From: Streptomyces sp. B21-105
GTDB taxonomy: Bacteria > Actinomycetota > Actinomycetes > Streptomycetales > Streptomycetaceae
Assembly: GCF_036898465.1 (NCBI RefSeq)
Contig: NZ_JARUMJ010000001.1
Coordinates: 6,262,001 to 6,326,000, forward strand
Direction: 5' to 3'
Length of the DNA stretch: 64,000 nucleotides
This document shows positions 16,138 to 29,615 of this stretch, one piece after another. The translations under genes and the position numbers were made by a program. Position 1 is the stretch's first letter. Every line of letters begins with the position of its first letter. The notes beneath the pieces are model-generated. The model was not told the DNA's origin. It saw only the letters and a list, made by a program, of their open reading frames with translations, and made no database searches.

Positions 16138-17376
16138 ATGTCGGTCACCCATGTCCCCGAGACCGATGTCCTGCGCCGGCAGGACCCCGAGCTGGCCGGG
16201 ATCCTCCTCGGCGAACGGGAACGGCAGGCGTCCACGCTCCAGCTCATCGCCGCAGAGAACTTCACCTCGCCCGCCGTGCTCGCCGCCCTCGGCTCGCCGC
16301 TCGCCAACAAGTACGCGGAAGGGTATCCGGGCGCCCGCCACCACGGCGGCTGCGAGATCGTCGACGTCGCCGAACGTATCGCCGTGGACCGCGCCAAGGC
16401 GCTGTTCGGCGCCGAACACGCCAACGTGCAGGCGCACTCGGGCTCCTCGGCGGTGCTGGCCGCCTACGCCGCCCTGCTGCGGCCCGGCGACACCGTGCTG
16501 GCCCTCGGGCTGCCGCACGGCGGCCATCTCACCCACGGCTCCCCGGCGAACTTCTCCGGGCGCTGGTTCGACTTCGTCCCCTACGGGCTGGACGCCGAGA
16601 CCGGGCTGATCGACCACGAGCAGGTCCGCACGCTGGCCCGGGCCCACCGGCCCAAGGCGATCGTGTGCGGGTCCATCGCCTACCCGCGCCACCTCGACCA
16701 CGCGTTCTTCCGTGAGGTGGCCGACGAGGTGGGCGCCTTCCTGATCGCCGACGCCGCCCACCCCATCGGCCTGGTCGCCGGGGGAGCGGCGCCCTCCCCG
16801 GTGCCGTACGCCGACATCGTCTGCGCCACCACCCACAAGGTGCTGCGCGGACCGCGCGGCGGGATGATCCTTTGCGGCAGGGACCTCGCCGAGCGAGTGG
16901 ACCGGGCCGTCTTCCCGTTCACGCAGGGCGGTGCGCAGATGCACACGGTCGCCGCGAAGGCGGTCGCGTTCGGGGAGGCGGCAACGCCGGCGTTCGCCGT
17001 GTACGCCCATCAGGTGGTCGCCAATGCGAGGGTTCTCGCGGCCGCGCTGCAACGGGAGGGCCTGGTCGTGACGACCGGCGGCACCGACACGCATCTCCTC
17101 ACCGCCGACACCGCGCCCCTGGGGGTCGACGGACGCGCCGCGCGGGGGCTGCTGGCGGCCGCCGGGATCGTCCTGGACTGCTGCGCCCTGCCGCACGGCA
17201 CCGCCCGTGGCCTGCGCCTGGGCACCGCCGCGGTGACCACGCAGGGCATGGGGGAGGCGGAGATGACGCGGATCGCGGCGCTGCTGGCCGGGGTGCTGCG
17301 GGAGGTGACCGACGCCCGGACGGCCCGCGAGAACGTTCGCGAGCTGACTCTGGCGTTCCCGCCCTATCCGGGCTGA
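16138..17376 (+). CDS. glyA: serine hydroxymethyltransferase
   Basis: 412 residues, normal length. It interconverts serine and glycine with tetrahydrofolate and PLP. Motifs: STLQLIAAENFTSPAVL, NKYAEGYPGARHHGG, VQAHSGSSAV, ADAAHPIGLVA and the PLP lysine in TTHKVLRGPRGG (K234). The internal part of the active site has small departures from the consensus (DAAHPIG for DMAHIAG; THKVL for THKTL), which suggests a diverged paralogue, and Streptomyces usually carry more than one glyA. The ATG at 16138 is used; an in-frame ATG at 16102 lies too far upstream of the conserved start. Confidence 0.9.
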   Translation: MSVTHVPETDVLRRQDPELAGILLGERERQASTLQLIAAENFTSPAVLAALGSPLANKYAEGYPGARHHGGCEIVDVAERIAVDRAKALFGAEHANVQAHSGSSAVLAAYAALLRPGDTVLALGLPHGGHLTHGSPANFSGRWFDFVPYGLDAETGLIDHEQVRTLARAHRPKAIVCGSIAYPRHLDHAFFREVADEVGAFLIADAAHPIGLVAGGAAPSPVPYADIVCATTHKVLRGPRGGMILCGRDLAERVDRAVFPFTQGGAQMHTVAAKAVAFGEAATPAFAVYAHQVVANARVLAAALQREGLVVTTGGTDTHLLTADTAPLGVDGRAARGLLAAAGIVLDCCALPHGTARGLRLGTAAVTTQGMGEAEMTRIAALLAGVLREVTDARTARENVRELTLAFPPYPG

Positions 17377-17561
17377 ACCGGGGCAGACGCGCCCTGTGCG
17401 CTCCCGGTGCGCACCCTGGTACGCGCCCCCGGTCGGGCACCGCGCACAGCCGGACGTGAAACCATCGTCACTACCCGGGAGTCCTCACACATATGCGCCG
17501 TGACGTAGTCGATCGCTAGGGTGTGGGACTGAGATGGCCGGCGAGACATGTGGGGAAGCCC

Positions 17562-18914
17562 GTGCGTGAATACCTGCTGACGCTCTGCATCACGGCCGCG
17601 GTGACGTATCTGCTGACAGGGCCGGTACGGAAATTCGCGATCGTGGCCGGAGCGATGCCGGAGATCAGGGCCCGTGACGTGCACCGGGAACCCACTCCGC
17701 GGCTCGGCGGGATCGCGATGTTCTTCGGTCTGTGCGCCGGCCTGCTGGTCGCCGACCATCTCACCAACCTCAACGAGGTCTTCGAGAAGTCGAACGAGCC
17801 GCGCGCCCTGCTCTCCGGGGCGGCGCTGATCTGGCTGATCGGCGTCCTGGACGACAAGTTCGAGATCGACGCCCTGATCAAGCTGGGCGGCCAGATGATC
17901 GCCGCGGGCGTGATGGTCATGCAGGGTCTGACGATCCTGTGGCTCCCGGTGCCGCTGGTCGGCACGGTCGCACTGACGCAGTGGCAGGGCACGCTGCTGA
18001 CGGTGGCGCTGGTCGTGATCACCATCAACGCCGTCAACTTCGTGGACGGGCTCGACGGACTCGCCGCCGGCATGGTGTGCATCGCCGCTGCCGCGTTCTT
18101 CATGTACGCGTACCGCATCTGGTACTCGTACGGCATCGAGGCCGCCGCCCCGGCGACGCTCTTCGCGGCGATCCTGATGGGCATGTGCCTGGGGTTCCTG
18201 CCGCACAACATGCACCCCGCCCGGATCTTCATGGGCGACTCGGGCTCCATGCTGATCGGGCTGGTGCTGGCCGCGGGCGCGATCTCCGTCACGGGTCAGA
18301 TCGACCCCGATGTGATGAAGCTGTTCTCCGGTTCGGAACGCGCCGCCGTCCACCAGATGGTGCCGGTCTACATCCCGCTGGTGATGCCGCTGACGATCAT
18401 CGCGATCCCGGCCGCCGACCTGATCCTGGCGATCGTGCGCCGCACCTGGCGCGGGCAGTCGCCGTTCGCCGCGGACCGGGGGCATCTGCACCACCGGCTG
18501 CTGGAGATCGGCCACTCGCACAGCCGGGCGGTGCTGATCATGTACTTCTGGTCGGCGCTGATCGCCTTCGGCGCGCTCGCCTACTCGGTCAACTCGGCCT
18601 CCATGTGGATCGTCCTCGGCGTCGTGTTCCTCAGCGCGATCGGGCTGGGGCTGCTTCTGCTGCCGCGGTTCACGCCGCGCACCCCGCGCTGGGCCGAGGC
18701 GTTCGTGCCGCCGCGCTACCGGCGTCGCCGGGGCTCCGCGGCAACCGCGCGGCAGCAGCCGTCGGCGGCCTCCGCCGAGCCGTCCGCGGCGGAGGCGGAG
18801 CCCGTCGCGGCCCGCGCGAAGGAGGAGCGGCAGACGCCCGTCGCGGCCGGGGTGGCAGGGGCCAACGGGGCCACCGCGATCGGCGGGCGGCGCGGCTCCA
18901 AGGTAAGAATCTGA
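17562..18914 (+). CDS. polyprenyl-phosphate N-acetylglucosaminyl (sugar)-1-phosphate transferase, WecA/TagO family
   Basis: About 450 residues with some ten membrane helices and a cytoplasmic Ala/Glu-rich tail. It transfers a sugar-1-phosphate from a UDP sugar to undecaprenyl phosphate, starting a cell-wall glycopolymer. Conserved cytoplasmic motifs are DVHREPTPRLGGIAM, LIGVLDDKFEID, AVNFVDGLDGLAAG, FMGDSGSMLIG and HLHHRLLEIGHS. The GTG at 17562 is preferred over the in-frame ATG at 17523 because GGGGAAG precedes it and a hydrophobic helix begins directly. It is the gene immediately before the ATP synthase operon, a conserved Streptomyces order. Confidence 0.9.
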   Translation: MREYLLTLCITAAVTYLLTGPVRKFAIVAGAMPEIRARDVHREPTPRLGGIAMFFGLCAGLLVADHLTNLNEVFEKSNEPRALLSGAALIWLIGVLDDKFEIDALIKLGGQMIAAGVMVMQGLTILWLPVPLVGTVALTQWQGTLLTVALVVITINAVNFVDGLDGLAAGMVCIAAAAFFMYAYRIWYSYGIEAAAPATLFAAILMGMCLGFLPHNMHPARIFMGDSGSMLIGLVLAAGAISVTGQIDPDVMKLFSGSERAAVHQMVPVYIPLVMPLTIIAIPAADLILAIVRRTWRGQSPFAADRGHLHHRLLEIGHSHSRAVLIMYFWSALIAFGALAYSVNSASMWIVLGVVFLSAIGLGLLLLPRFTPRTPRWAEAFVPPRYRRRRGSAATARQQPSAASAEPSAAEAEPVAARAKEERQTPVAAGVAGANGATAIGGRRGSKVRI

Positions 18915-19001
18915 CGAGAGCATTGCCAAGTCGTGGGAGAGTCCGGGGAGGGCAAAGTTCCCCATTACCAGACAAGCCACCCCGGTTTCCGCGCAGACGT
19001 G

Positions 19002-19027
19002 CACTGTCACTCTCATGTGTGACAGTG
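19002..19027. promoter_or_regulatory. 9-bp inverted repeat before the atp operon
   Basis: CACTGTCAC (19002-19010) and GTGACAGTG (19019-19027) form a perfect inverted repeat around an 8-base spacer, with a broken extension GTG/CAC outside. It lies about 90 bases past the transferase gene and 40 upstream of the probable atp promoter. It could be the terminator of the upstream gene or an operator. Confidence 0.55.
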
Positions 19028-19062
19028 GGCACACCATCCAGGTAAAGACCTCATCAAATAGT

Positions 19063-19080
19063 TTGTGATACGGTTCACGA
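19063..19080 (+). promoter_or_regulatory. Rex-like operator overlapping the probable atp promoter
   Basis: TTGTGAT-ACGG-TTCACGA at 19063-19080 differs at two positions from the Streptomyces Rex operator TTGTGAA-N4-TTCACAA. TACGGT at 19069-19074 fits a -10 element and lies inside it, so a bound repressor would block polymerase. Rex senses NADH/NAD+. atpI starts about 140 bases downstream. No strong -35 is visible. Confidence 0.6.
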
Positions 19081-19218
19081 GAACCCCCGGATGGAGCCGA
19101 AGGACCGTACTGAGACGGTTCGTTGGAGCGAGGCGGAGCGAGGTCACTCGCCCCCTCGGGCCGGGACTACGCTCGTCCATGACGACACCCTGCCCCCGTT
19201 GAATGCGGAGTTGCCGCC

Positions 19219-19632
19219 ATGCAGTCCAACGACGTACGAACGCTCCTGCACTGTGCCCTGCCCACCGCGGTCGCGGGTGTGGCGGGAGTCGCGGTGAGCG
19301 CCGCCGTTGCCGGCGGCAAGGGAGCGCTCGGCGCCGTACTCGGCGCGGTGCTCGTCCTGCTTTTCATGGGCGGCGGGCTGATGGTGCTGCTGCGCACCGC
19401 GCGCCAGCTTCCCCATCTGTTCCAGTCGATGGGGCTGCTGCTCTACACCACTCAGATTCTGCTGTTGATGATCGTACTGATCACGTTCAAGGGGACCTCG
19501 GCCTTCAATCCGAAATGCTTCGCCTTCACGCTGCTCGCGACCACCCTGGTGTGGATCGCCGCACAGGTCGTCTCGCACATGAAGGCCAAGATCCTCTACG
19601 TCGAGCCGGATTCCGCTCGGGCGTCGTCGTGA
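19219..19632 (+). CDS. atpI: AtpI-like membrane protein of the ATP synthase operon
   Basis: 137 residues with four predicted membrane helices (near 12-32, 37-57, 74-94 and 103-122). It occupies the place of atpI, the first gene of bacterial atp operons, whose product aids assembly of the c-ring or Mg transport and is not part of the enzyme. Sequence similarity to classical AtpI is weak, so the name rests mainly on position and topology. ATG preceded by GCGGAGTTGCCGCC. A 222-base gap with a TATGGT -10-like box at 19671 separates it from atpB. Confidence 0.75.
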   Translation: MQSNDVRTLLHCALPTAVAGVAGVAVSAAVAGGKGALGAVLGAVLVLLFMGGGLMVLLRTARQLPHLFQSMGLLLYTTQILLLMIVLITFKGTSAFNPKCFAFTLLATTLVWIAAQVVSHMKAKILYVEPDSARASS

Positions 19633-19854
19633 CCTGTAGGGCCGGTGTAAAGGGACTTCCGCTCTTTTGCTATGGTCTCGCCACAACTGCGGCAGAGCTG
19701 GCGCGGGCGGCAAGCGTGCCTGTGACGTCTCACGGTTCAAAGCCCAGTCGCCGCCCCCTAATCCGCAAGTCCAGTCCAGTGCCGTCCCGCGGTCGCAGGC
19801 CGCGCCGACACATCGAGGTTGCCGTACCCATGCGCCACGCTGAAGGAGCTCGCG

Positions 19855-20664
19855 GTGAGTAACGCCAAGACGCTCGCCTTCGAGACCGACTGTCATATTT
19901 TCGACGGGTGCGGTTTCCCGACCCCCGGCCTGCACTCGTTCATGTTCGAGCCGCTCTTCACCGTCGGCGGCATCGAATTCAACAAGCCGATGCTGCTCTC
20001 GCTGGTGAGCACCGTCATCGTCATCGGATTCTTCTGGGCAGCCTTCAACAAGCCGAAGCTGATCCCCGGCAAGCTCCAGATGGTCGGCGAGGCCGGCTAC
20101 GACTTCGTACGCCGCGGAGTCGTCTACGAGACGATCGGCAAGCGCGAGGGCGAGAAGTACGTCCCGCTGATGTTCGCGCTGTTCTTCTTCATCTGGATCA
20201 TGAACTTGTGGTCGATCGTGCCGATCGCCCAGTTCCCGGCCACCGCGGTGATCGCCTTCCCGGCCGGTCTCGCCGCACTCGTCTACATCCTGTGGATGAG
20301 CATCACGTTCAAGCGCCACGGCTTCATCGGCGGCTTCAAGAACATCACCGGCTACGACAAGTCGCTCGGCCCGGTGTTCCCGATGGTCATGTTCTTCGAG
20401 TTCCTGTCGAACGTGCTCATCCGGCCCTTCACCCACGCCGTCCGGCTCTTCGCGAACATGTTCGCCGGCCACGTGCTGATCCTGATCTTCACCATCGGAA
20501 CCTGGTACCTGCTGAACGGCATCGGCATCGCCTACTCGGCGATCTCGTTCCTGATGGTCCTCGTGATGACGGTGTTCGAGCTGTTCATCCAGGCCCTCCA
20601 GGCCTACGTCTTCATCCTCCTGTCCTGCAGCTACATCCAGGGCGCGCTCGCCGAGCACCACTGA
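19855..20664 (+). CDS. atpB: ATP synthase Fo subunit a
   Basis: 269 residues, five to six membrane helices. It forms the proton half-channels facing the c-ring. The essential arginine lies in PFTHAVRLFANMFAGH, and the last helices (TVFELFIQALQAYVFILL) carry the conserved Glu and Gln. The GTG at 19855 is chosen because GAAGGAGCT ends six bases upstream; an in-frame ATG at 19819 has no ribosome binding site. The N-terminal segment contains an unusual Cys pair (DCHIFDGCGF). Confidence 0.95.
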   Translation: MSNAKTLAFETDCHIFDGCGFPTPGLHSFMFEPLFTVGGIEFNKPMLLSLVSTVIVIGFFWAAFNKPKLIPGKLQMVGEAGYDFVRRGVVYETIGKREGEKYVPLMFALFFFIWIMNLWSIVPIAQFPATAVIAFPAGLAALVYILWMSITFKRHGFIGGFKNITGYDKSLGPVFPMVMFFEFLSNVLIRPFTHAVRLFANMFAGHVLILIFTIGTWYLLNGIGIAYSAISFLMVLVMTVFELFIQALQAYVFILLSCSYIQGALAEHH

Positions 20665-20718
20665 GCACCCGCACCACCCCCTGAACTTCCGGTGGCCAAC
20701 CCCCACCGGCCTGTGTAA

Positions 20719-20982
<264 letters not shown>

Positions 20983-21025
20983 TCCGGTCTAACGCCGACG
21001 AGAGAATTCCACGGAAGGAACTGAT

Positions 21026-21577
21026 GTGATCTCGCCCTTGCTGCAAATCGCGGCTGAGGAGGAGGCCCAGAATCCTCTGATCCCGGAGATCCCCGAGCTC
21101 GTCATCGGTCTGATCGCCTTCGCGATCGTGTTCTTCGTCCTGGGCAAGAAGCTCCTTCCGAACATCAACAAGGTTCTGGAAGAGCGTCGCGACGCCATCG
21201 AGGGCGGGATCGAACAGGCCGAGATTGCTCGCACCGAGGCCCAGAGCGTCCTGGAGCAGTACAAGGCCCAGCTCGCCGAGGCCCGGCACGAGGCCGCGCG
21301 GCTGCGCCAGGAGGCGCAGGAGCAGGGCGCCGTGCTCATCACCGAGATGCGCGCGGAAGGCCAGCGCCAGCGCGAGGAGATCGTCGCCGCCGGGCACAGC
21401 CAGATCGAGGCGGACCGCAAGGCCGCCGCGTCCGCGCTGCGCCAGGACGTCGGCAAGCTCGCCACCGAACTGGCCGGCAAGCTCGTCGGGGAGTCCCTCG
21501 AGGACCACGCCCGCCAGAGCCGCGTCATCGACCGTTTCCTCGACGAGCTCGAGGAGAAGGCCGAGGCGTCTCGATGA
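21026..21577 (+). CDS. atpF: ATP synthase Fo subunit b
   Basis: 183 residues: a short outside segment, one membrane helix (about 26-44, LVIGLIAFAIVFFVLGKK) and a long Glu/Arg/Ala-rich helix that dimerises as the peripheral stalk. GTG start behind GGAAGGAACTGAT. Its last codons overlap the start of atpH by four bases (ATGA), so the stalk subunits b and delta are translationally coupled. Confidence 0.95.
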   Translation: MISPLLQIAAEEEAQNPLIPEIPELVIGLIAFAIVFFVLGKKLLPNINKVLEERRDAIEGGIEQAEIARTEAQSVLEQYKAQLAEARHEAARLRQEAQEQGAVLITEMRAEGQRQREEIVAAGHSQIEADRKAAASALRQDVGKLATELAGKLVGESLEDHARQSRVIDRFLDELEEKAEASR

Positions 21578-22395
21578 CCGCACACGGAGCGAGCCGCGAG
21601 GCATTCGCAGCAGCCCGTGAGCGTCTCGACGCGCTGACGGACTCCACGTCCGTGGACGCCGCGCAGCTCGCCGGTGAGCTGGCGACCGTCACCGCGCTGC
21701 TCGACCGCGAGGTCTCGCTGCGTCGGGTCCTCACCGACCCGGCGCAGGCCGGCGAGGCCAAGGCCGAGCTGGTCCAGCGCCTGCTCGGCTCCCGGATCAG
21801 CGGCCCCGCCGCCGACCTGGTGTCCGGCCTGGTGCGTTCCCGCTGGTCGCAGTCCCGCGACCTGGTGGACGTGCTCGAGGAGCTGGCGTCCATCGCCGAC
21901 CTCACGGCCGCGCAGAAGGCCGGCACGCTCGACGACGTCGAGGACGAGCTGTTCCGCTTCGGGCGGATCGTCTCCTCGAACACCGAGCTGCGCGCCGCAC
22001 TGACCAACCGGAAGGCCACCGTCTCGGCCAAGAGCGAGCTGCTGGGCAGCCTGCTCGGCAGCCGGGCCGACGCGGCCACCGAGCGACTGGTGACGCGCCT
22101 CGTGACCGCGCCCCGTGGACGTAGCCTGGAAGCGGGCCTCGAAGCCCTGTCCAAGCTCGCCGCTGAGCGCCGGGACCGCATGGTCGCCGTCGTCACCTCG
22201 GCGGTACCGCTGAGCGACCCGCAGAAGCAGCGCCTCGGCGCCGCCCTCGCGGGGCTCTACGGCCGCCCGATGCACCTCAACCTCGACGTGGACCCCGCGG
22301 TCCTCGGCGGGATCCGGGTGCAGGTCGGCGACGAGGTGATCAACGGCTCCCTCGCGGACCGCATCGAGGACGCCGCCCGCCGCATGGCGAGCTAG
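21574..22395 (+). CDS. atpH: ATP synthase F1 subunit delta, long actinobacterial form
   Basis: 273 residues, about 90 longer than E. coli delta. It links the peripheral stalk to the top of F1. The C-terminal part shows the family pattern ERRDRMVAVVTSAVPLSDPQKQRL...GGIRVQVGDEVINGSLADRIEDAARRM. The extra N-terminal repeat-like helical region is usual for streptomycetes. Overlaps atpF by four bases. Confidence 0.94.
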   Translation: MTAHGASREAFAAARERLDALTDSTSVDAAQLAGELATVTALLDREVSLRRVLTDPAQAGEAKAELVQRLLGSRISGPAADLVSGLVRSRWSQSRDLVDVLEELASIADLTAAQKAGTLDDVEDELFRFGRIVSSNTELRAALTNRKATVSAKSELLGSLLGSRADAATERLVTRLVTAPRGRSLEAGLEALSKLAAERRDRMVAVVTSAVPLSDPQKQRLGAALAGLYGRPMHLNLDVDPAVLGGIRVQVGDEVINGSLADRIEDAARRMAS

Positions 22396-22466
22396 CAGCA
22401 ACTCAAGACCGCAAGTCGAACTGATGGCGGCCCTGGTTGGGCCGTGCAGAGGATTCACCTCTTTCA

Positions 22467-22487
22467 GGGGGGAGTCCCCATCCCCCC
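22467..22487 (+). promoter_or_regulatory. hairpin between atpH and atpA
   Basis: GGGGGGA (22467-22473) pairs with TCCCCCC (22481-22487) around a 7-base loop, flanked by CTTT and AAAG that can extend the stem. Placed 42 bases before atpA in a 134-base gap, it looks like an intercistronic stability or processing element, not a terminator, since the operon continues. Confidence 0.6.
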
Positions 22488-22529
22488 AAAGTGAAACTTC
22501 GGGCCCAACAAGGAGAGCAGGGAACCCAG

Positions 22530-24119
22530 ATGGCGGAGCTCACGATCCGGCCGGAGGAGATCCGGGACGCGCTGGAGAACTTTGTCCAGTCGTACAAGCC
22601 GGACGCGGCCTCGCGCGAGGAGGTCGGTACGGTCACCCTTGCCGGCGACGGCATCGCGAAGGTCGAGGGCCTCCCCTCGGCCATGGCCAACGAACTGCTG
22701 AAGTTCGAGGACGGCACCCTCGGTCTTGCGCTCAACCTCGAAGAGCGCGAGATCGGTACCGTCATCCTCGGCGAGTTCAGCGGCGTCGAGGAGGGCCAGC
22801 CGGTCACCCGCACGGGAGAGGTCCTGTCCGTCGCCGTCGGCGAGGGCTACCTCGGCCGTGTCGTCGACCCGCTCGGCAACCCGATCGACGGCCTCGGCGA
22901 GATCGAGACGTCCGGTCGCCGTGCGCTGGAGCTGCAGGCTCCCGGCGTCATGGCCCGTAAGTCGGTGCACGAGCCGATGGAGACCGGCTACAAGGCCGTC
23001 GACGCGATGACCCCGATCGGCCGTGGCCAGCGTCAGCTGATCATCGGTGACCGCCAGACCGGCAAGACCGCCCTGGCCGTCGACACGATCATCAACCAGC
23101 GCGACAACTGGCGCTCCGGTGACGTGAAGAAGCAGGTCCGCTGCGTCTACGTCGCCATCGGCCAGAAGGGCTCGACCATCGCCTCCGTGCGTGGCGCCCT
23201 CGAAGAGGCCGGCGCGCTGGAGTACACGACCATCGTCGCCGCCCCGGCGTCCGACCCGGCCGGCTTCAAGTACCTGGCGCCGTACACCGGCTCGGCCATC
23301 GGCCAGCAGTGGATGTACGAGGGCAAGCACGTCCTCATCATCTTCGACGACCTCTCGAAGCAGGCCGACGCCTACCGCGCCGTGTCCCTGCTGCTGCGCC
23401 GCCCGCCGGGCCGCGAGGCCTACCCGGGTGACGTCTTCTACCTGCACTCCCGTCTGCTGGAGCGCTGCGCGAAGCTCTCCGACGACCTGGGCGCCGGCTC
23501 GATGACCGGTCTGCCGATCGTCGAGACGAAGGCCAACGACGTCTCGGCGTTCATCCCGACCAACGTCATCTCCATCACCGACGGCCAGTGCTTCCTGGAG
23601 TCCGACCTGTTCAACGCCGGCCAGCGTCCGGCCCTGAACGTCGGTATCTCGGTCTCCCGCGTCGGCGGCTCCGCCCAGCACAAGGCCATGCGCCAGGTGT
23701 CCGGCCGGCTCCGCCTCGACCTCGCCCAGTACCGTGAGCTGGAGGCGTTCGCCGCCTTCGGTTCCGACCTGGACGCGGCGTCGAAGTCGCAGCTGGAGCG
23801 CGGTCAGCGCCTGGTCGAGCTGCTGAAGCAGCCGCAGTACCAGCCGATGCCGACCGAGGACCAGGTCGTCTCCGTGTGGGCCGGTACCACCGGCAAGATG
23901 GACGACGTTCCGGTCTCCGACGTCCGCCGCTTCGAGAAGGAGCTGCTCGAGTACCTGCACCGCAAGGAGCAGGGCCTCATGACCTCCATCAAGGAGGGCG
24001 CGAAGATGTCGGACGACACCCTCACCGCTGTTGCCGACGCCATCGCCGAGTTCAAGAAGCAGTTCGAGACCTCGGACGGCAAGCTTCTCGGCGAGGACGC
24101 CCCGGCCGCGGCCAAGTGA
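22530..24119 (+). CDS. atpA: ATP synthase F1 subunit alpha
   Basis: 529 residues. Non-catalytic nucleotide-binding subunit of the alpha3-beta3 head. Walker [10 protein letters not shown] at about residues 174-182, Walker B-like [12 protein letters not shown], arginine finger region [13 protein letters not shown] at 22530 behind AACAAGGAGAG; the in-frame ATG at 22437 lacks a binding site and would encode the hairpin. Confidence 0.97.
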   Translation: MAELTIRPEEIRDALENFVQSYKPDAASREEVGTVTLAGDGIAKVEGLPSAMANELLKFEDGTLGLALNLEEREIGTVILGEFSGVEEGQPVTRTGEVLSVAVGEGYLGRVVDPLGNPIDGLGEIETSGRRALELQAPGVMARKSVHEPMETGYKAVDAMTPIGRGQRQLIIGDRQTGKTALAVDTIINQRDNWRSGDVKKQVRCVYVAIGQKGSTIASVRGALEEAGALEYTTIVAAPASDPAGFKYLAPYTGSAIGQQWMYEGKHVLIIFDDLSKQADAYRAVSLLLRRPPGREAYPGDVFYLHSRLLERCAKLSDDLGAGSMTGLPIVETKANDVSAFIPTNVISITDGQCFLESDLFNAGQRPALNVGISVSRVGGSAQHKAMRQVSGRLRLDLAQYRELEAFAAFGSDLDAASKSQLERGQRLVELLKQPQYQPMPTEDQVVSVWAGTTGKMDDVPVSDVRRFEKELLEYLHRKEQGLMTSIKEGAKMSDDTLTAVADAIAEFKKQFETSDGKLLGEDAPAAAK

Positions 24120-24140
24120 CGTAAGGAAGGGACCTGACTC

Positions 24141-26494
<2,354 letters not shown>

Positions 26495-26532
26495 ACTCCC
26501 TGAGTTCGAAGTGAGCCCTTCGGCTCACGGCT

Positions 26533-26559
26533 GAGGGGGCGGGCGCGTCCCGCCCCCTC
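26533..26559 (+). terminator. 11-bp perfect hairpin between atpD and atpC
   Basis: GAGGGGGCGGG (26533-26543) pairs perfectly with CCCGCCCCCTC (26549-26559) around CGCGT. It looks like a terminator but lies inside the operon, 38 bases after atpD. A -10-like TAGACT at 26572-26577 follows, so atpC could be partly separated from atpD by attenuation plus a local promoter. Confidence 0.65.
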
Positions 26560-26627
26560 GCGCACGCCCCTTAGACTTGTAACCAACACCCGGCAGAATC
26601 CGCCGGGTGGTGACCCGAGGAGCCACC

Positions 26628-27002
26628 TTGGCTGCTGAGCTGCACGTCGCGCTGGTCGCGGCCGACCGAGAGGTCTGGTCCGGCGAGGCCACCCTGGTCG
26701 TCGCGCGCACCACGTCCGGCGACATCGGCGTCATGCCCGGTCACCAGCCGCTGCTCGGTGTGCTGGAGTCGGGCCCGGTGACCATCCGTACGAGTGAGGG
26801 TGGAACGGTCGTCGCCGCGGTGCACGGCGGTTTCATCTCGTTCGCGGACAACAAGCTGTCGCTGCTGGCCGAGATCGCCGAGCTGTCGGACGAGATCGAC
26901 GTCCAGCGCGTGGAGCGCGAGCTCGAGCGCGCGAAGGCGGAGGGCGATGCCGCCGCCGAGCGTCGCGCGGACGTACGACTGCGTGCGGCGGCCTCGCGCT
27001 GA
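26628..27002 (+). CDS. atpC: ATP synthase F1 subunit epsilon
   Basis: 124 residues: N-terminal beta-sandwich (LHVALVAADREVWSGEATLVV, GDIGVMPGHQPLLGVLESGPV) and C-terminal two-helix domain (VERELERAKAEGDAAAERRADVRLRAAA), the inhibitory arm. TTG start with CGAGGAG upstream; an in-frame GTG at 26607 would add seven residues without a binding site. Confidence 0.95.
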   Translation: MAAELHVALVAADREVWSGEATLVVARTTSGDIGVMPGHQPLLGVLESGPVTIRTSEGGTVVAAVHGGFISFADNKLSLLAEIAELSDEIDVQRVERELERAKAEGDAAAERRADVRLRAAASR

Positions 27003-27027
27003 CCGAGCGCGAAACCGCATGACGTCA

Positions 27028-27075
27028 CTCAGCCGCGGTCGGCACCGGAGCAATCCGGAGCCGACCGCGGCTGAG
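27028..27075 (+). terminator. 16-bp perfect hairpin ending the atp operon
   Basis: A 16-bp perfect stem (27028-27043 with 27060-27075; it begins CTCAGCCGCGG) is topped by an A-A mismatch, a further 5-bp stem CCGGA/TCCGG and a GCAA tetraloop. It starts 26 bases after atpC and has no U-tract. Confidence 0.8.
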
Positions 27076-27138
27076 GCAGATATGGATGATTTTTCCGTTC
27101 CGTTACCTGTTTTCGGTACCTAGGAGACGAGGAGGTCG

Positions 27139-27591
27139 GTGTCGATGGTCCTCGCTCTGACTGTGTGCGCAATCGTCGTGGCCCTGGTGGCGCTGGCGTT
27201 GTTCGTCTTCGGCCTGCGCCGCAGACTCATCCAGCGCTCCGGCGGCACCTTCGACTGTTCCCTGCGCTGGGACGTCTCCGAGAAACCGGACACGAGCGGA
27301 AAAGGCTGGAGCTACGGGGTCGCCCGCTACAACGGCGACCGTATCGAGTGGTACCGGGTCTTCTCGTACGCGTACCGCCCGCGCCGGGTCCTGGAACGGG
27401 GCTCGATCGAGGTGGCCGGCCGCCGGCTTCCCGAGGGGGAGGAGGAGCTGGCGTTGCTGTCCGACGCGGTGATCCTCGTCTGTCTGCACCGGGGGACGCG
27501 CCTGGAGCTCGCGATGAGCGAGGACGCGCTGACCGGATTCCTCGCGTGGCTGGAAGCGGCCCCGCCCGGACAGCGAGTGAACGTGGCGTAG
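27139..27591 (+). CDS. DUF2550 family membrane-anchored protein
   Basis: 150 residues: one N-terminal membrane helix (about 3-24, LALTVCAIVVALVALALFVFGLRRR), then a conserved basic and Trp-rich domain (GGTFDCSLRW, WSYGVARYNGDRIEWYRVFSYAYRPRRVLERGSIEV). The family is confined to actinobacteria, regularly follows atpC, and has no known function. GTG at 27139 with GAGGAGG five bases upstream; the ATG two codons later is an alternative. Downstream, convergent with the chitinase gene, with 72 bases between stops. Confidence 0.88.
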   Translation: MSMVLALTVCAIVVALVALALFVFGLRRRLIQRSGGTFDCSLRWDVSEKPDTSGKGWSYGVARYNGDRIEWYRVFSYAYRPRRVLERGSIEVAGRRLPEGEEELALLSDAVILVCLHRGTRLELAMSEDALTGFLAWLEAAPPGQRVNVA

Positions 27592-27663
27592 CCACGTTCA
27601 CTCGCTGGGTGAGGTCCCCGGGACGAAGTCTGGGGGAGCGTCGATGTCGCCTGGCGAACTTCT

Positions 27664-29487
<1,824 letters not shown>

Positions 29488-29548
29488 CTCGCGCCTCCTC
29501 GGGGGGAGTCGGGGGGCGTGGCTGAGCCTTCACGCCCACGGTGCCGCG

Positions 29549-29591
29549 AGAATAGAAAGGTCTGGACCACGGGTCAATAGGTCTGGACCAC
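29549..29591 (-). promoter_or_regulatory. chitinase promoter with two direct repeats
   Basis: On the minus strand TTGACC (29577-29572), 17 bases, then TATTCT (29554-29549) form a near-consensus promoter. Two identical 13-base repeats, GTGGTCCAGACCT, lie at 29591-29579 and 29570-29558, flanking the -35 with one between -35 and -10. This is the known arrangement of Streptomyces chi genes, where such repeats serve the DasR repressor (site TGGTCTAGACCA) and two-component control by chitin and glucose. Confidence 0.9.
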
Positions 29592-29615
29592 TCCGACCCC
29601 GTTCCGCTCCCGATC

